NCBI GenBank assembly: GCA_003993805.1
Contig: RSEF01000003.1
Coordinates: 62,037,531 to 62,101,530 of the forward strand
DNA: 64,000 nt
Reading direction: 5' to 3'
Source of the DNA: Himantopus leucocephalus
Taxonomy: Eukaryota; Chordata; Aves; Charadriiformes; Recurvirostridae
Position 1 is the first letter of the stretch. Every line of letters starts with the position of its first letter. Position numbers and translations under genes: made by a program. Below the pieces are notes generated by a model, which was given only the letters and a program-made list of their open reading frames with translations, did no database searches and had not been told where the DNA came from. Shown in pieces: positions 62,276 through 64,000 of this stretch.

Positions 62276-63954
62276 AGACAATCACTTTACAGAGATGTAA
62301 CCGTATTGTTTATCTGACATCTGCCTGCAATCCCGATTTTCATATGTACTTTGACCCTCTTAAGCAATTTATCTAAAGGAGACAGGCAAGACTCAAAATT
62401 CCTACAGACTAAATGCGGGGTTAGGGAGAAAGACCCAAACTAGTGTCTCTGCTGAGGAAAGGCAGGCAGAATTAGTTCCATTTGGCCACAGTTGCATGGC
62501 CAGAGACTGTACGCATTTGCCAGCAACCAAACCACATATAAATAGCTCTGTATGCTGTCTTTGACCAGCAAAGCGTCCATGGGACAAAAGGCAGTTCCTA
62601 GGAAACTGAACTTCATTAACTTTGCTCCTTACAGGAAAACTTGCTGTTATAAAGTGGAAGACAAAATTTAGCGAATAGGGAAAAAAAACAATAGGAAAGA
62701 GCATTATATAGTCTGGCTGAAGAACAATGGTCAAGTTATTACTTTAAAACAGACGTTCTGTTCTCAATACTTCATAAACAGATAAGGAAAAGCGAGCTGA
62801 ACTGCAGAATTGCTGAGACTTGAACATACACATTAATGGGCCGTGGGAGGAGTTCAATTAATCACATTTAAACTCTTTTAAAAGTTTATTTTCATTGACA
62901 CATTTTGGATTTTCAAATTTCCTGGCTTACAGAATCAAGTTTTTTCCTTGAAAGGAGGAAACTCAACTACACAGTAATGCAACCCAGGTACCACGGACTT
63001 GCTTTGGACGCAGTGTTCCATCAAGTTCAATGGAACTAGGGGATGGACTCAGTGTTTTTCCACAAGTATTACAAATTAAGTATCAGGGCGCTCTCTCAGG
63101 CAGCAGATTTTTGAGCAGATAAATTATTAATATGGGGAGGACAAGTCAAATCCAATGAGACTGTTGAAGCCAGCAAGTGATTTTCTTCTGAGTCCAGTGG
63201 GCTGGGAATCAAGCACACATTCCCTCCCTCTCAGGCAGAGGGACTGCAAGAATCTGCCTCAGCAACTTTAAAATTTTGTTCTGAGTGGGAAACAAGGAAT
63301 GCAAGGAGGCCTCCAAAGCAGTCAGGGAACCAAAATTCTCAGACTGCACTGTCTCCCCTCTCAGAGGACTTCACTCCAGACTCTTGCCAAAAGAGGTCTA
63401 TTTGGAAATGTGTTTTGCCAGATCATTTTGTTACTTTCTTAAAGAAAACTGAATTAAAAATTTAGCATAGTCCTATGACACCAGGCACATAGGTGGGGTG
63501 AATCACCCCCTACATATTTCTTTGTTTCCTGTGAATTCCTGTAGTCATTTCATCCACACATATATTTATCTGTTAATATATGTTTGTTAGGCATCTTGGG
63601 GAAGATTTTCAGCTTCTCTGTGAAAATCTATTGCACTGTACATTTCATATAGTTCATCTATGAAGAAAAGTAGATGATGACTTTGAACTTTGATTATTCA
63701 ACTTGGGAATACACCTGACTCACAAAACTATGTTTCACATTTAGTCCCTGAACTAAAGGGTCTATGGGATTATTCACAAGTTTGAAATTAAGCATATGCT
63801 TCCACACATTGTTGGATCAGAAATTAGAGTTATGGCTGATCTGCGCCAAGATTCATATTTGTTCTATTAAGAAAATAGGAACAAACTACAAACCTTACAT
63901 CTGGAGGCTAGTTTCAGCTTCTTTAACATTCAGGAAAGAAGGATGGGATTTCTC
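62276..63954. other. Gene-free sequence
   Basis: No supported gene. A small palindrome gttccat/atggaac (63015-63036) may be another relic of the palindromic family. Frames at 62402-62734 (minus) and 63764-63964 (plus) are unrecognised. Confidence 0.6.
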
Positions 63955-64000
63955 AGAATCATAGAATAGTTTGTGTTGGAAAGGACCTTGAAGATCATCT
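63955..64000 (-). mobile_element. CR1 LINE 3' end, minus strand, cut by window edge
   Basis: agaatcatagaatagtttg followed by tgttggaaaggaccttgaag and atcatct is the reversed 3' end of CR1, with the tail octamer at the left. The element continues beyond the window. Confidence 0.88.

Noticed and set aside
1..64000. CRISPR arrays, bacterial-style operons, riboswitches
   Set aside because: The DNA is vertebrate. No regularly spaced short repeats or gene clusters are present.

Overview
This window looks like a piece of an avian nuclear genome, and I find no protein-coding gene in it that I can support. The organism call rests on the repeats. There are five clear CR1 LINE remnants with the bird-type 3' tail (TTCTATGATTCTATGA or its complement). 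There is also one retroviral LTR whose sequence I recognise as a common avian ERV LTR type, and several palindromic elements of the kind scattered through bird and reptile genomes. Three runs of exactly 100 N (7041-7140, 17874-17973, 46068-46167) are placeholder scaffold gaps, typical of a short-read draft assembly. The LTR type suggests a neoavian bird rather than a galliform, but that is from memory and weak.

Layout. 1-7000: AT-rich unique sequence with a diverged two-copy tandem duplication of about 200 bp (2377-2775, one ambiguous base at the junction). 7001-7226: minus-strand CR1 interrupted by a gap. 8508-8738: two strong hairpins. 14801-15313: a minus-strand solo LTR of 503 bp flanked by a perfect 5-bp target duplication (ccagc). 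15314-30700: unique sequence with a gap in GC-rich DNA, a GC-richer patch (about 27290-28330), palindromic repeat relics and a G-quadruplex motif. 30724-30907: plus-strand CR1 end. 31000-45900: mostly unremarkable AT-rich DNA with microsatellites and short palindromes. 45926-46490: two plus-strand CR1 pieces around a gap, the second still showing readable reverse-transcriptase C-terminal residues. 46500-63950: unique DNA with two long imperfect inverted-repeat elements (56540-56729 and 59137-59321) and more palindromic relics. 63955-64000: a minus-strand CR1 running off the window.

The open reading frames are short (longest without N is 192 codons) and occur on both strands. I recognise no protein domain in them outside the CR1 pieces. 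The window is best read as intergenic or deep-intronic DNA. The most interesting material is structural: the tandem duplication, the LTR with intact target duplication, and a scattered population of palindromic or MITE-like elements at several stages of decay. I found no convincing undescribed gene system.
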